In this document: positions 21,967 through 33,393 of the stretch, one piece after another
How the letters are laid out: each line of letters begins with the position of its first letter
Position numbering within the stretch: position 1 is the stretch's first letter
Made by a program: the position numbers and the translations under genes
Assembly (NCBI GenBank): GCA_002946415.1
Contig: NJPS01000004.1
Location: 67,001 to 131,000 of the forward strand
Length of the DNA stretch: 64,000 nucleotides
Direction: 5' to 3'
Source of the DNA: Rutstroemia sp. NJR-2017a BVV2
Taxonomy: Eukaryota; Ascomycota; Leotiomycetes; Helotiales; Rutstroemiaceae
Notes under the pieces: model-generated
What the model was told of the DNA's origin: nothing
Seen by the model: only the letters and a program-made list of their open reading frames with translations
The model's database searches: none

Positions 21967-23021
21967 ATGTTGTTCGGTTTTTTCAGCAGATCAAGCGTCG
22001 CCTTCAATCCCGAGAAGGACATTCCTGACCTCTCTGGAAAAGTTATCCTCGTAACAGGCGGTACATACCTTTCCCCAGTCTCTCATCTCAATTGCAACAT
22101 TGCGCTCTGCTCCTATTGATTATCAACGAACTAATCTGTGCGCTTCCAGGAAATGTCGGTCTCGGCCTCGAAACCATTCTACAATTGTCCAAACATAACC
22201 CCTCACGAATTTACCTTGCCGCTCGAACGCAGTCAAAAGCCGAGTCGGCCATTGAAGAGATACAATCCAAAGTACCCAATGCACCGATAAGCTTCCTACA
22301 ATGCGATCTCAGTTCGCTCCCGTCCGTTCAGAAATGCGCGCAAGAGTTCAAGAGCAGAGAGACTCGTTTGGATCTCCTGATCCTGAATGCGGGCGTTATG
22401 GCGCTGCCCCCGGGAACGACTGAACAAGGTTACGAGATTCAGTTTGGGACAAACCATGTTGGACATGCATTGTTGACAAAGTTATTGCTGCCGACACTGC
22501 TTACAACCGCCGAGGAAAAAGACTCAGATGTTCGCGTAGTCGCCCTTTCCAGTGCTGGCCATGCACTTGCCCCCTCGCAAGGCATTGTTTTCGAGCAATT
22601 GAAATCGGAGATGATGAGCTATTACACGTTTCGAAGATATGGACAATCCAAACTTGCGAATATCCTCTTCGCGAAGGCCCTGCAAAAAAGATATGGCAAC
22701 AAAGGCATCACTGCCGTTTCTGTCCACCCTGGTGTGGTAAACACAAATTTATACACGCCGATGCTTGGGGGATTTGGACCGGTTGGAAAAGTAGTGGGTA
22801 TGACGCAGGGCTTCTTCTACACGAGCCAGCAAGACGGCGCAAAAAACCAGCTCTGGGCTGCTGTAGGTAACAAGGGCACTGGGAAGGGGGAGGTTAGTCC
22901 TGGGGAGTATTACTGCCCTGTTGGCACACCTGGGCAAGGAACAAAGATCTCTGGGGATGAGAAGCTGGCCGACAAATTGTGGGAATGGACAGAAAAAGAG
23001 CTGGAGACTTACAGTGCTTGA
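21967..23021 (+). CDS. Short-chain dehydrogenase/reductase (retinol dehydrogenase-like)
   Basis: Two exons, 21967-22060 and 22150-23021, give 321 residues. The 89-nt intron splits the cofactor glycine motif, restored as TGGNVGLG at about residues 29-36. Other SDR landmarks: AARTQSKAE (the Arg favours NADP), CDLSS, LNAGVM, the catalytic Ser in ALSSAGH, and YGQSKLAN with catalytic Tyr and Lys, then VHPGVVNTNLYTP. This is the classical SDR layout of the fungal retinol-dehydrogenase/WW-oxidoreductase-like group. The substrate cannot be deduced. It is divergent from the BBE oxidase, which may or may not mean shared control; no metabolite backbone gene is nearby. Confidence 0.9.
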
Positions 23022-23655
23022 GAGGGTGCTGGAGTATCTGACTTATTATGAACGAGATGTCAGGACGCTCCACACTCCTTTCACAAGGACACACTACATA
23101 CAGTATGTTATATACTTGCGGCCATGATTTGATGGGGTTTAGGCCGTCGAAGGATGTTCGGTGATACGCTATGGCGGACTATTTGAATTAAACTCATATC
23201 AATAATTCCTCCGTCTCCCTTCCATCTCTCCGGCCTGTCATCCTCCCCGCCGCCGCCGCCGCCCGAGAACTACCGAGTCATACCCTAGCAATTTCACAAG
23301 CAAGACCCCAAGACCATCATCACCATAATTCTCCTCAATCCAGCCCTATCCATACGATCCACCAGTCACGTACGTGTTTTGCGAAACAAGCTTTTGCTTC
23401 TCCATACTTTGTGGCGTGATTTGCGCAATAAGTCACCCGTTATTCCAGCCACTAATTCCCATTCTGGCCGCCCACGCTTCCTTTTTTCCCACGACGTTTG
23501 ACTCTCTCCGTATATGGATAAATAGATGTAAACACACTGTGTTTCCTGAGGAGGGATTTTAATGTCTTTCCTCTAATTCTGTTCATTAACGTCAAACTGT
23601 GATTGTTTCCTCTCCCCTCTTTCCTGAATCTGTATTGTACCCCAATTCGGCAATA
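23022..23655. other. Intergenic, SDR 3' side and carbonic anhydrase promoter
   Basis: No gene supported. It contains a CCG-triplet run near 23,249-23,265. The frame of the following gene is open upstream to 23599, but the family start fits the ATG at 23656 better. Confidence 0.5.
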
Positions 23656-24535
23656 ATGACTGCCCCGCTTCCACAAAAAACCTACACGGTTCAGCCCGTT
23701 CCGCCTAATTATCTCTCCCTCTCAAACCCTTCTGCAACCGACGACGCAACAGAAGAGAAAGAGAAAGTTCTATGGATAGGATGTTCCGATTCCCTAGTAT
23801 CCGAGACGGATTCCCTGACCAACGTCAACCGCTCCGAGATTTTCGTCCATCGTAACTTGGGAAATCGTGTTAGTGTAGGAGATGTGAGCAGTGGAAGCGC
23901 GCTGGAGTGGTGTATTGAGGGGTTAGAGGTACGTACTTGGTCTGCTGGCTGGCTAGGAGTGTGATCGATTGATTGATTGATTGATGATGCTGTCGGTGTG
24001 TCTCAAAATCGAATACGCTATCTAAGCAGCGTTTCGTCTGGCAATTGTTACTCTTTCGTTGTTACGTCACTGCAGCTCATCTCGAGGCCGGCTAGCAATG
24101 CTCAGAATTTGATGAAGCAACATACTTACCACACAACCAGGTTCAACACATCATAGTATGCGGCCACTACGACTGCCATCTACTCTCCGAGTCCAAAAGT
24201 GACAGCAACAACTGGTACCAGTAAGACATTATCCCTTCCTTCCTTCCTCCTGCATTTCCCTTCTTCTCCCAATATCCATCCACAATATCTAACCCCACAC
24301 GCAAAGCGACTTCATCCAACAGCACAAACTATCCGACGCCCAAGAACCAGCGTCCCAGGACCAAAAAGCCCGGAACCGACATTTCGAAGAACTGTACGTG
24401 TTGGCTGAAGTTGAGTGGCTGAAGAAGCAAGAACAGGTTCAGCGAGCCGTCAAGGAATGGGGGTGTCAAGTGCATGCATTTGTTTACGATAGGGAGCTTG
24501 GGGAGTGTGTTAGGCTTGTGGAGAAGGAGGGGTGA
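23656..24535 (+). CDS. Beta-carbonic anhydrase-like protein lacking the dyad Arg
   Basis: Three exons, 23656-23928, 24141-24220 and 24307-24535, give 193 residues. Beta-class carbonic anhydrases hydrate CO2 to bicarbonate with zinc held by Cys, His, Cys. All three ligands are seen: Cys43 (WIGCSDS), His100 and Cys103 (CGHYDC). The segment RSEIFVHRNLGN is the usual IFV.RN.GN block. The Asp of the Asp-Arg dyad is present (Asp45), but the Arg of C-x-D-S-R is Leu47, so catalysis may be weak or lost. The protein is short, and the region after CGHYDC diverges from canonical enzymes, with a charged helical segment (QDQKARNRHFEELYVLAEVEWLKK cut short here). Introns have normal ends; intron 1 (212 nt) carries GATT repeats. 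Relatives in filamentous fungi are cytosolic. Confidence 0.8.
23966..23988. repeat. GATT tetramer repeat within intron 1
   Basis: Short run of GATT units in the first intron of the carbonic anhydrase-like gene, seen directly (GATCGATTGATTGATTGATT). A simple repeat with no evident role. Confidence 0.85.
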
Positions 24536-24690
24536 TGGTAAGGGGAAGGGGAGGAATAGAAAGTTAGATAGATGTTTTGAATTAATTAATGTACATTATT
24601 CCTCCAGACAACCAAAAATCGCTGCGTGTGACTGGTTTAAACGTGTGGACATCTCGAACTGAAATAATACAACAAAGGAAAGAAACCTCC

Positions 24691-27649
24691 TCAATAATCA
24701 ATCCTTTTCTCCCAAATAGGCGCTTCCAAAACTCTATCCTCATCCCAAACTGTCTTCCCCTTCTCATTAAACGTAGCATGCTCATCACTCATCGGCAAGA
24801 TCTTCGACGTATCCTTAATCTCATGCGCACTAATCCCCATCTGATCCCTCGCAACCCACAAAGTCGGAACCTCACTTGTCACAACCGGATCCAAATACGC
24901 CGTATCCGCAACCGCGTCTTCATACGACGGCGGACTATGATGATCGCCGATGAAGCCCTTCACGCGTTCATGGGACTTGAATTTCTTGGGATCAAAGACC
25001 CGTCCGAAGAATGAGACTTTCTTCGAAGATGATTTCTGCGCGGTAAGGTTTTGCGACTCTGAGGGCGGGGGCGAGGACTTCGTCGCGTCGTAGGATTCGT
25101 TTTCGCCGGTGGCGAACATGGCGAGCTGGTCGTCGTTGTCGTAGGATTCGGGCAGGTACATGGTAAGAGGGTGGAGGGCGTGGTGCATGATGACGTGGTA
25201 TATGACGGTGAAGGCAATGAAGACGGCCATGAGGACGATGGGGCCCGGTGCAGTATTGATGGCGAAGAGTCCGAGTAGACAGATTTCGGAAATGTAGACA
25301 CCGACGGTGAGTTGCTGGAGGGCTCTAGCATAAGAGTGACCTTTCGTATTGACCTGATTGGTGAGTACGTAGAACATGTTGTAACGGACGGCGAGGTAGA
25401 TAAGAAGGAATCCGATGGTTGCAAAGCCTAGAACAAGAGGTGCAATACATGAGTAGGAAATTGCTGTACTAAGTTAGCAAGTGAATGATTTCCCCCTTTT
25501 TGGCGATATAACATACCAATAACCCCCAGACAACCAAATTTGGGGTACAAGGAACCCCATCCAAGTCCTGCCAATTTAATATATCTGTTGTACATCTTCC
25601 TTGGAGATTTGTCGAGGAACTTTCCAACGACAGTGAACATGACCAAGCTACCAATATTGAGAAGATTACCAGCAGCAATTCCTAGGCCTTGAACAATGAT
25701 GTAGGAGATGAAGAAGTTAGAGGCTTTAGGAAGATTCCTCGCGAGTAAGGTAGTAGCCAAAGACGGATTATCCACGATCTGCGAAGCGACTGATGCAGCG
25801 CCGGACGAGAATGTCGTGACCAAGAAAACCTGGATGACTTGGAACGCAAAGTACCAATTTTGGCATTTGAGTTCGACGGCTGGAGTTGTAACTTCGCCGC
25901 TGAGTTTTGCCATCACTGGGAATCATTAGCTAAAGTCAAACGGGAATACTTGAATACTTACACCGGCAGATGATCGGCACCAAAGCCATGAGGATTGAAA
26001 GAAGTAATGATGGGAGGAGACCTGTAACAACGCCTAGGATGACACTGGGGATATCATTTATGAACGAGAGGAAAGGGACATCTGAAATACACTGTCAGTT
26101 TTCGTCTTTGAGGAGTATGAAAAGTAAAAAGGGGGACAAACTTGATGTGAGATAATTGATATTGCTGATTGCACCAACAACTGCAACAGGAATGGCCCAG
26201 AAGATAATCATGAGACTCAAGAATATCGATGTACCCAGAATCCTCAACCTCCTTTCCATCTTCTTGATTCGTAAATTATTCCAGACAACTTCATCCGGTG
26301 TAACAGCGATTGCTCGAGGATCCATATGAGGTGGTTTCTTCGCGCTCATTTTTCGATAGGCTGCATCTGCAGCAGTTTGGGAATGGAACTCCACGAAAAC
26401 AGAGTGTAGTTTCTTCCCTTTTAAGCTGATCGCAGCTTGCTGGTCTTTCTGTACTTCTGGGATGAGTCTTTGAAGCTCTGCCCGAGACCAATCAATTGTG
26501 TCGACCTTTTTCCCAATCAAAGGAATCTTTCCGAGACGATGCGTAGGGCGGTCTTTCTTCTTCATCCACTCGGATACCATAGCTGCTTCTTCATCAACGC
26601 TTTTGCGCTTTGGCTTTGCCTTCCCTTTCTTCTCGGCTTTTGCGTACTTCTTCTCCCATTTTAATCTGCGGTCATTGGCGGTCTTGATTAACTTGAGTTC
26701 GGCGTTCTCCAGTTTCATCGCATCTTTATCTCGCTCTTCGACCTTGTCTCCGAGGTCCTTGCAGTCTGTCGCAATCCAAGCCCGACTCATGGATGATCCA
26801 AAAATCTCTGTTAGTTTCTCAATGTTCAGACAATCTTCTGGGACGAATGTGAAAAGCACAGTTCTTGAGGATATTTTGGCGGCATTGAACGGGGCAAGGA
26901 GGTAGGCATGACGAAGGTTGATGAAGAATATCGTCTCTCTCGTGATCATGTACATGACGAAGGCTTATACAGTTAGAAGTAGATCATACTAGCCAGGATT
27001 TGAATGCTTACAGAGGTAAATCCATGCGATGAACACATGAGCGTAGTACCGATTCTTGTTCGCGACATTACTGAAGGACAAGATGTCCAGTTGTGATTGG
27101 CCACCGCCACCTGTCGCATTTACTGGAAACAAGACTGGCCATGTAATCAGACATCCCACGAAGGATATGACAGCAAGGAGCCCAAAATATCGTAGATACA
27201 AATAGCCATCGAGCGATTGATGATCAAGGACGAATTCGTCGGGTATCTTTCTGAAGGGCGCAAGCCAACCAAACTTGGCGTCTGGTAAATTTGGAGACCG
27301 TTCACTGTTGTTATATGAGCGGGAGAAAAGAGAAGAAAGGTTATCTTTGCATACTTCTCGTGTAGTGTTGGAAGATATGTTCGTGGGAGGTAAACCCGTC
27401 GCTTCTTAGCTCTCAGCAGCAGGAAAACTAATGTAAATGCTGCTGCGGAGGCTGCGACAGGTATCAACGTCGACACAAGACCAGAAGCAGAATTCGAGGC
27501 ATTATTTGAGGTTCCTGATCCAGCAGTGGAGGAAGAAGACTTGGAGTCGACGAGTTAGCGATGGTTCAGAGGTTTCAAGTTCTTTATTCAATTGCAGAAT
27601 CAAAGTACTGGACATAGGGTGATGGTGGAACGAGGATATCTCTTACCAT
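24691..27649 (-). CDS. CSC1/OSCA/TMEM63 (DUF221) cation channel
   Basis: Seven exons assembled: 27649-27647, 27539-27355, 27304-27012, 26963-26142, 26081-25962, 25915-25517 and 25463-24691. The sum is 2595 nt, 864 residues, normal for the family. All joins keep frame and family sequence, e.g. LHEN|ERSPNLP, YLS|FVMYMITRE, LTSN|VPFLSF, LGVI|AISYSC. Landmarks: N-terminal helix, ATGGGG motif (SUN4-like loop), RNA-recognition-like cytosolic domain (about 220-400) and the 10-11 helix core with NWYFAFQVIQVFLVTTFSSGAAS. CSC1 and TMEM63/OSCA proteins are hyperosmolarity- or stretch-gated, calcium-permeable channels of the plasma membrane. The C-terminus is cytosolic with a PPSYEDA motif. Oddity: the first coding exon is only the ATG, directly followed by the donor GTAAGA, with branch site TCGCTAAC in intron 1. 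Confidence 0.9.
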
Positions 27650-28497
27650 GTTTCTGCGTGTCGCAAATCTTTTCGTTTGATTTTGCTTGCCAGTCAAGTC
27701 GCAAAGATTTTAGAGGGAGGGGTTCAATTCAATATGATATCTGGTTAGAAGGGTATCAATCAAGGAACCAATGATGACAACACTTGCCAAGCTGAGATTC
27801 GCTGCCCCGCAGACACTAATTCGCGGAGGCGTAATGCAACCTTCTAGGGGGAGATCATGTCGTACTTTGTGGCTGGAAATCATACAAGTGGGGTACACGT
27901 ATCTTGCCGTACCAACGACCATTGGCAATCTGTTAAACACATTGGAACAAGGTTTTATTGGCATCTGCAGTATTTCTTCAATTTTGCATATGAGTCGGTG
28001 CGACCACCCCGACTCAGAGTCGTGAGAGGGAACTAGCTGGTGGAAGACTTCTTCCCTGTTGAATTGGTGATTTAACTTCAAACACCAATGAGATAGTGGG
28101 CTGTCTGCTGACGTAGTTTTACGAACATCGTCTGCCGTCCATACCAAGATTGAGGCTAGAGCGTTGACTAAGAGATCGTGAACGGACACTAAGTGACTTA
28201 GTGTAGATGCTTTCATCAACACTTTGAACGAAAGTAGATCTTTGGATCGGCCAAAAATATTGTAGAATGGTAGAAATAATGTCGACGTTGATTTGAGCCG
28301 ATTACTTCGCGACCAACTTCGAAATGATCTGTGGCTTGAGGAGAGGAGAGACGAAAACAAATCTTTCTTGATTGTCCATGCCATTTTAAAAACAACGGCA
28401 CAGTTGCACATTTGATGCAAAACCAAATGGAGAATATCCATTAGTCGGACTAGGTTGATCCTCATCATTCATTTCCCAGCCTCACAAGAGTGTTTGA
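27650..28497. other. Intergenic, channel promoter and nitrilase 3' side
   Basis: No supported gene. A minus-strand frame of 252 codons (27710-28468) is open, but no domain or family is recognisable; it overlaps the expected 5' UTR of the channel gene. A plus-strand 84-codon ORF lies across it. Either could be a lineage-specific gene, but nothing beyond openness supports it. Confidence 0.4.
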
Positions 28498-29799
28498 TCA
28501 TGGAGGTGGACTTAAATCTAAACCTTGAACCGTCAACTTGAAAGCATCATTCCTATCACAAGTCAGCGTGTGCTCGTCGGAAAAGGAGTGTTGAACCGAC
28601 CTAGAATAGCTTCCAGAAACATCCAAGTCCAACCTCCCTCTCAAGCAATCATCAAAGTCGACATCAACAAACAGTAGGCCATCTTCCTCGTCCCAAATAG
28701 GACCTGCAAGAACATCGCCCAACGGAGAAATTATGCAAGAGCCACCCCTTGAGACGAAGTCCGAAGGGCTCTTTTGTGATTTTGTTGTAGATTCCTCCAC
28801 AGCTTCTTCGTCCACCGCTGGTGGGAGCACTATTTCGTTTCCATCGTTGGTAATTGTAGATTTCCTTCTTATCCTTGTCGCAAATGAAGCGTGTCCATTG
28901 GCGTGACCCTCCCCTCTAGTACTGTCGCTGTTATTTTCACCCGTAATCCAAGATGGGAGGTTCGACCTAGCCATGCATTGATTCGCACTTAAAACGACAC
29001 ATCTTCCCTCACACGCCACCGTTCGCATAAGTGGTAACCACGTATCTCTAGCATCTGCAGTAGGAGCTAGATATAAGTTGACATTCTGACTATAGAGAGA
29101 TTGTCGAAGGAGTGGCATATAGTTCTCCCAACATATCGCAGAGGCCAGTGTAAGCTTCACGCCACGAATTTTAGTCGTTACCGCTCGTAAAGATGCTGGC
29201 TGTCCTTGACCCCAGATAAGTCTCTCGCTGCCTGTCTAATGATTTGGTTAGCATACGCTCTGCCATTCGTTGAGGGGTCTGATAGCACGCAGAGCTTCTG
29301 AGATGGGACATACTGGCATAACCTTCCTCCTCTTTCCAATCATACCCAGTTTTGGGCAAACATAAACCACTCCGCAGTACAAAGTTCCCCCACATCTTTC
29401 TACGAGCCCCGTCACTACAAAAACACCCGTATCTCTGGCTAATCGTTCCAGCTCTTCTCTTGTGCCATCTCCCCGCTTTCCATCCTCTCCAACCTCAAGT
29501 TCCTTGTTCACCCATTTCTGTCCCGCTCCCTCCGGAGTATCGCCCAAATCCACAGCATCTTTAAAGTAATGTAGGAATTGCTCGCGGCCTTTTGGATCCC
29601 TTGCTCCGACGGCGGCACCGAATGTCGCTGTTCGAGGATATCCGCCGAGGTAAGCTTCTGGGAAGAGGATAAGATCAACGGATTGAGCCGCGGCTTTTCG
29701 TACAGTTTGCGCAAGGGCTGCAAGCGTAGCAGAAGTTGTCGAAAGCGTGTATGATTGAGCTACAGCGAGACGAAGCTTTGTTGGCTCCGATTGTGCCAT
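28498..29799 (-). CDS. Nitrilase / cyanide-hydratase-family enzyme
   Basis: Three exons, 29799-29314, 29235-28601 and 28552-28498, give 391 residues. The catalytic triad of the carbon-nitrogen hydrolase fold is visible: Glu48 ([12 protein letters not shown]), Lys159 (RRKVMP) and Cys197 ([11 protein letters not shown]). The join [13 protein letters not shown] restores the conserved block after the Lys. Nitrilases turn nitriles into acids and ammonia; fungal members act on plant or aromatic nitriles. The start at 29799 ([15 protein letters not shown]) is the family start. A Ser/Thr- and charge-rich insertion of about 60 residues sits before the last strands (near 265-325). The final 48-nt intron (28553-28600) has a weak GTCGGT donor and is a multiple of three without a stop, so retention would add 16 residues. 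Confidence 0.88.
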
Positions 29800-30506
29800 T
29801 TTGATGGGTGATGGCCAAGTGGAATTGTTGCGGAAATTACTGGTACTGTAGTTTACTTTACAGGAAGAGAGCTCGGGGACTCGGAGACTCGGTGGGAAGC
29901 TTGAGAATGCGGGGCAGTTCTGGGCCGTGCACCATTGATCAGTCTTTGCCACCTCTCCGGGTCAGAAATAACAGGCCGACAATATTACTCAAAAGACATT
30001 TAGACAATGAAAACATTATAATATCTTAGAGTATTCAGAATAATTATCACATGATAGTAATCAGCTGCAATATATTGTTCCAAATCGGCCTGTTTTTTCT
30101 ACGCCGAAGAGGTCGCGTCTACATACCACTTTCGGCAGGTTGTGGAAGCTGTACCGGTCTCTTCAATCGATCACACTATATATGCGTATGTTGCATGTGT
30201 AGAAAACGGATATATGTCGTGAATCGACGACGAGGACGATTAGTTTTGATATTACAGCTCTCGAATAAGTGTAGTCGGTGTCATGAGAGGATGCTGAAAA
30301 AGACATGATTCTTTGACGGAACCAGTTTAGTTGTGATCACTGAAAGCTCCATGTCTTTGAGGTATCCTTTGTGAGGAGGAGTATCGAATTTCGAGCTATT
30401 TTTGATAAAATTGCGGATGCTGTAATCCAAAATATTATTACTATACCAACGACTTCAATATCCCTTTAGCAATATCATAATCTGATCGAGGGTCGCGCAA
30501 GACGCA
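29800..30506. other. Divergent promoter region, nitrilase and small membrane protein
   Basis: About 0.7 kb. The nitrilase frame is open upstream to 29952, but conservation begins at 29799. A plus ORF at 30051-30308 has a Cys-rich stretch (CVCCMCRKR) without a recognised fold and is probably spurious. Confidence 0.45.
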
Positions 30507-31097
30507 ATGGCAGACCTAAACACGTCGGACACTGGTCGCAAATTTACATCGATAGATGATATCCTTCAGGACTTGGAATGTACACACAAAAAGTTTCGGG
30601 GAATGAAGGAAGGACATAGCACCTTCGGATATTATAAATTCTCCTCAGTGGTCGAAGATCTGATCAAGCAAACAATAGATATAGCTCTCCAAATAGAAAG
30701 ACACCGAACAGTTCTTGACGATCTGTACGAAGAGAGAAAATGGCTAGTTGCAGCATACAAGGACGAAGCCGCCTCCAACATCCGGATTGAGAATGCTTGT
30801 GCTGAACTTCAACAGCGACTTATTCTGCTTGAAAAGACTTATAAGGCTGGCGGAGGATTGTCCACGCAAGTTAAACAGATCGGGAAGGGACTGATATTCG
30901 CAGTAGCTGTGCTGACATTGGTGACTCTGGTGGCCCTCGTCGTTGTCTCCTGCTTCGCGATAATGCAGACGGCTCTCGATGTGCTGAGGGCCAGTCCACA
31001 GGAGCTCATCCTGATCAGTCTCAGTCTTGGTATAGGCATGTTGGTAACACTTTGCCTGTACGCGCGACTATACTTAGAACGGCTTTCGGAGGGTTGA
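30507..31097 (+). CDS. Hypothetical protein with coiled coil and two C-terminal membrane helices
   Basis: Intronless ORF of 196 residues, not recognised. Residues 1-125 are hydrophilic and helical, with a likely coiled coil at about 65-115 (LQIERHRTVLDDLYEERK, then ELQQRLILLEKTY). Two strong hydrophobic helices follow, about 127-152 (LIFAVAVLTLVTLVALVVV) and 166-186 (ELILISLSLGIGMLVTL), with a short tail YARLYLERLSEG. This suggests a tail-anchored or hairpin membrane protein with a cytosolic helical domain. Composition and start context look like a real gene, but no family or function can be named. Confidence 0.5.
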   Translation: MADLNTSDTGRKFTSIDDILQDLECTHKKFRGMKEGHSTFGYYKFSSVVEDLIKQTIDIALQIERHRTVLDDLYEERKWLVAAYKDEAASNIRIENACAELQQRLILLEKTYKAGGGLSTQVKQIGKGLIFAVAVLTLVTLVALVVVSCFAIMQTALDVLRASPQELILISLSLGIGMLVTLCLYARLYLERLSEG

Positions 31098-31927
31098 GCA
31101 CCATTGTATTCGAGTACGAGCAGTAATATAGATAGGGTTAAAGGAGCGCGAGGACGACATGCGATGTCTCGCATGGATTGCATGGTGCAGAATATGAGCA
31201 GAATACTACGGAGTATATCCGATGTACGGAGTATGAGTATCCATATCCTCACGGTCATCGAGCGTCGAACTTGCATATGGAGAGCAGAAATTTACAGCAT
31301 GCGCCGACGCACGACGCAGCAGTTCCTCGATGGATACCGGCAAATCATGGATTGTGGACAACAGAACTTAAGCACAGATTGGAGAAACATGTACGTCTGC
31401 GAAGGTACGTCTGCGTCGTCTGCGAAGTACCAGAGAACTGCACAGATCTGAATCACCGCGCTTGCGATATCACGAATGCTCGAATGAGAGCTCGACAAGT
31501 GGATGATTGGTGTTTGGGGGTTTCATTTGGCAGTTTCAGGCTCTTTTGGGGGTCATCACGGGCACACCAAGGCTACATTTTTGTCGGCCCTCGCGGCCTT
31601 ACCTGCACAACCAATCCAAATCCACGATCGGATCTACTTTAGTATACCACAAAAAAGAACAATAAGTGAGATTTTCACAGAAAAACCTGCGTGGCAAATG
31701 TGATCAAGTGCAGACGAATGAAACAAATGAGGCTGGAGATGGAGGTGAAGAAGATGGGTGGTGTAAGTACAGCGGTGAAGAGATCCCATCCCGGGTTAGT
31801 ACGAGGTTCTGACTAGAGTCAGCCAGGGTTGAGTGCAAAGATTTCACCGTTACTCCATAGAAGAACCAGGACTAAGAATTCCGGCGGCTGAACGAACAAA
31901 TGAATGAGTTAAAGATAAGAGGGTATC

Positions 31928-31962
31928 GGATATTGGATGTTGGATGTTAGATATTGGATATT
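31928..31962. repeat. 7-bp tandem array (GGATATT/GGATGTT)
   Basis: Five consecutive heptamers read directly: GGATATT, GGATGTT, GGATGTT, AGATATT, GGATATT. Intergenic. Confidence 0.9.
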
Positions 31963-32167
31963 GACCGCACTGGGCTGGGCGGGCCGTTGACCAATCCTGC
32001 TTGATTCTAGACGTGGAGTACGAGTAATGAAGGGGAACGTTCACGGGTCCGAAGAACGGATGAATCATGCCATGAAGGGGGGAGCGCTCAAATATCTAAG
32101 CTTTTATATCTTCACGTCGAAGCGCACCGTAAAGGAGGTGCAGTACCGCGGCGAACCTACATACATT

Positions 32168-32209
32168 GTGCTTCGTGCTTGGTGCTTGGTGCTTCCTGCC
32201 TGATGCTTG
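32168..32209. repeat. 7-bp tandem array (GTGCTTG/GTGCTTC)
   Basis: Four clear heptamers (GTGCTTC, GTGCTTG, GTGCTTG, GTGCTTC) followed by two decayed units (CTGCCTG, ATGCTTG). Intergenic, upstream of the coiled-coil gene. Confidence 0.88.
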
Positions 32210-33393
32210 CTTGATGGCTGACGGACGACGACCGGTCTGCATTTCCCTCGGTTGAATTGTGGGAGCATCCGTGAAGGGATTGTTTAGTGCGTTAGTGCGT
32301 TAGTATGAGTCTCCGCGCGAGACTGTTGGCTGAGAATGTTTCGACATCTTCAGACAGCTGTAGGCCCTTGGCTGCGAGTGGATTAGTGGAGTGACTTGTG
32401 AACGACTCGCCCCGGAGTCTTTGCCCATCCTTTCCCAGGTTCATTAATCGAATCCACAAATCCCATAACACGACTACCACGACTACATGCCACTTCTCTA
32501 GGTACATAACGGCTCCATACGGTCCTGCCTAGTCCTGCGCCATGGCCGTACTTATGCCACCACTTACTGTACTGTACTATGCATACAGTACAAGCACCCA
32601 GGGTACCGAGTGATATACTTACGGATCCGTAGAGAGACGACGGCCTGCCTCTGCCTGCTCTGCCTGCCTAGTGAACCGCCCCAAGACGAATAAAATCGTG
32701 AATGTGTTGTTTAGTTTCGTATTAGGCATGAATGACAACGAACTATCCATCAGAATCATCGTCCACCCCTCGCCCACCCTCGCCCACCCCCGTCCCTCCC
32801 ACGATGGAAATCGTCCATACCGGGAAGACGTGCTTGGTATGCCTTAACCACCACATAATCACCCATAACAACCATTAAGAGACGAGTTTCAAGGCCTCAT
32901 CACGAGATGCTCTAACCGAATCAAGACTGACACGTCTCACACTCTATGCTCCACCACCCACCGCCACATGGTCATTGCTTGCATGGCATTGCATAGCAGG
33001 ACTCGATACTATGAATTAGCCAACACAAGAAAAAGATCAAGAGAGCAATGAAAGAACAATTTTTGGATTGGATTTGTAAAAGTCAATCCATTTCACAATT
33101 CTTCTTTATCTTTTCATAATCCAACGCCCCAGGTCTCATACTTGTACTTGTTTCCCTCCGCCCAACCTCTTTTATTTTACCATTTCATATTCATAACCTA
33201 CACAACCACCTCCTCTATGGAAAATTTCTCATCATGACTGATTTATTGAACGGGCAAGCCTGAACTACGATCGACCGACCCGACTATCGAATCGACCCCA
33301 TTGACGCGGACCTCCGTTCCTTGCCTTTACTAAATCTTCACCACCCACCTCTCCACAACTCCAATCACAGTTGCGAAAGTAGCGACAATTACC

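Larger units (their letters stand above)
31098..33393. other. 2.3-kb gene-free interval with short repeats
   Basis: No supported gene; overlapping ORFs at 31104-31703 on plus are unrecognised. Several simple tandem repeats occur (31928-31962, 32168-32209, GTGCGTTA near 32,289). C-rich CCTCGCCCA units lie near 32,767-32,795. The right part, with long pyrimidine stretches, is likely promoter and 5' UTR of the large coiled-coil gene at 33394. Confidence 0.5.

Noticed and set aside
19440..24535. Secondary-metabolite cluster around the BBE oxidase, dehydrogenase and neighbours
   Set aside because: No polyketide synthase, peptide synthetase, terpene synthase, transporter or cluster regulator in the window; the oxidase and dehydrogenase alone are not evidence.
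27710..28468. 252-codon minus-strand ORF
   Set aside because: Long but unrecognisable, and it overlaps the leader of the channel gene. Openness alone is not enough to call a gene.
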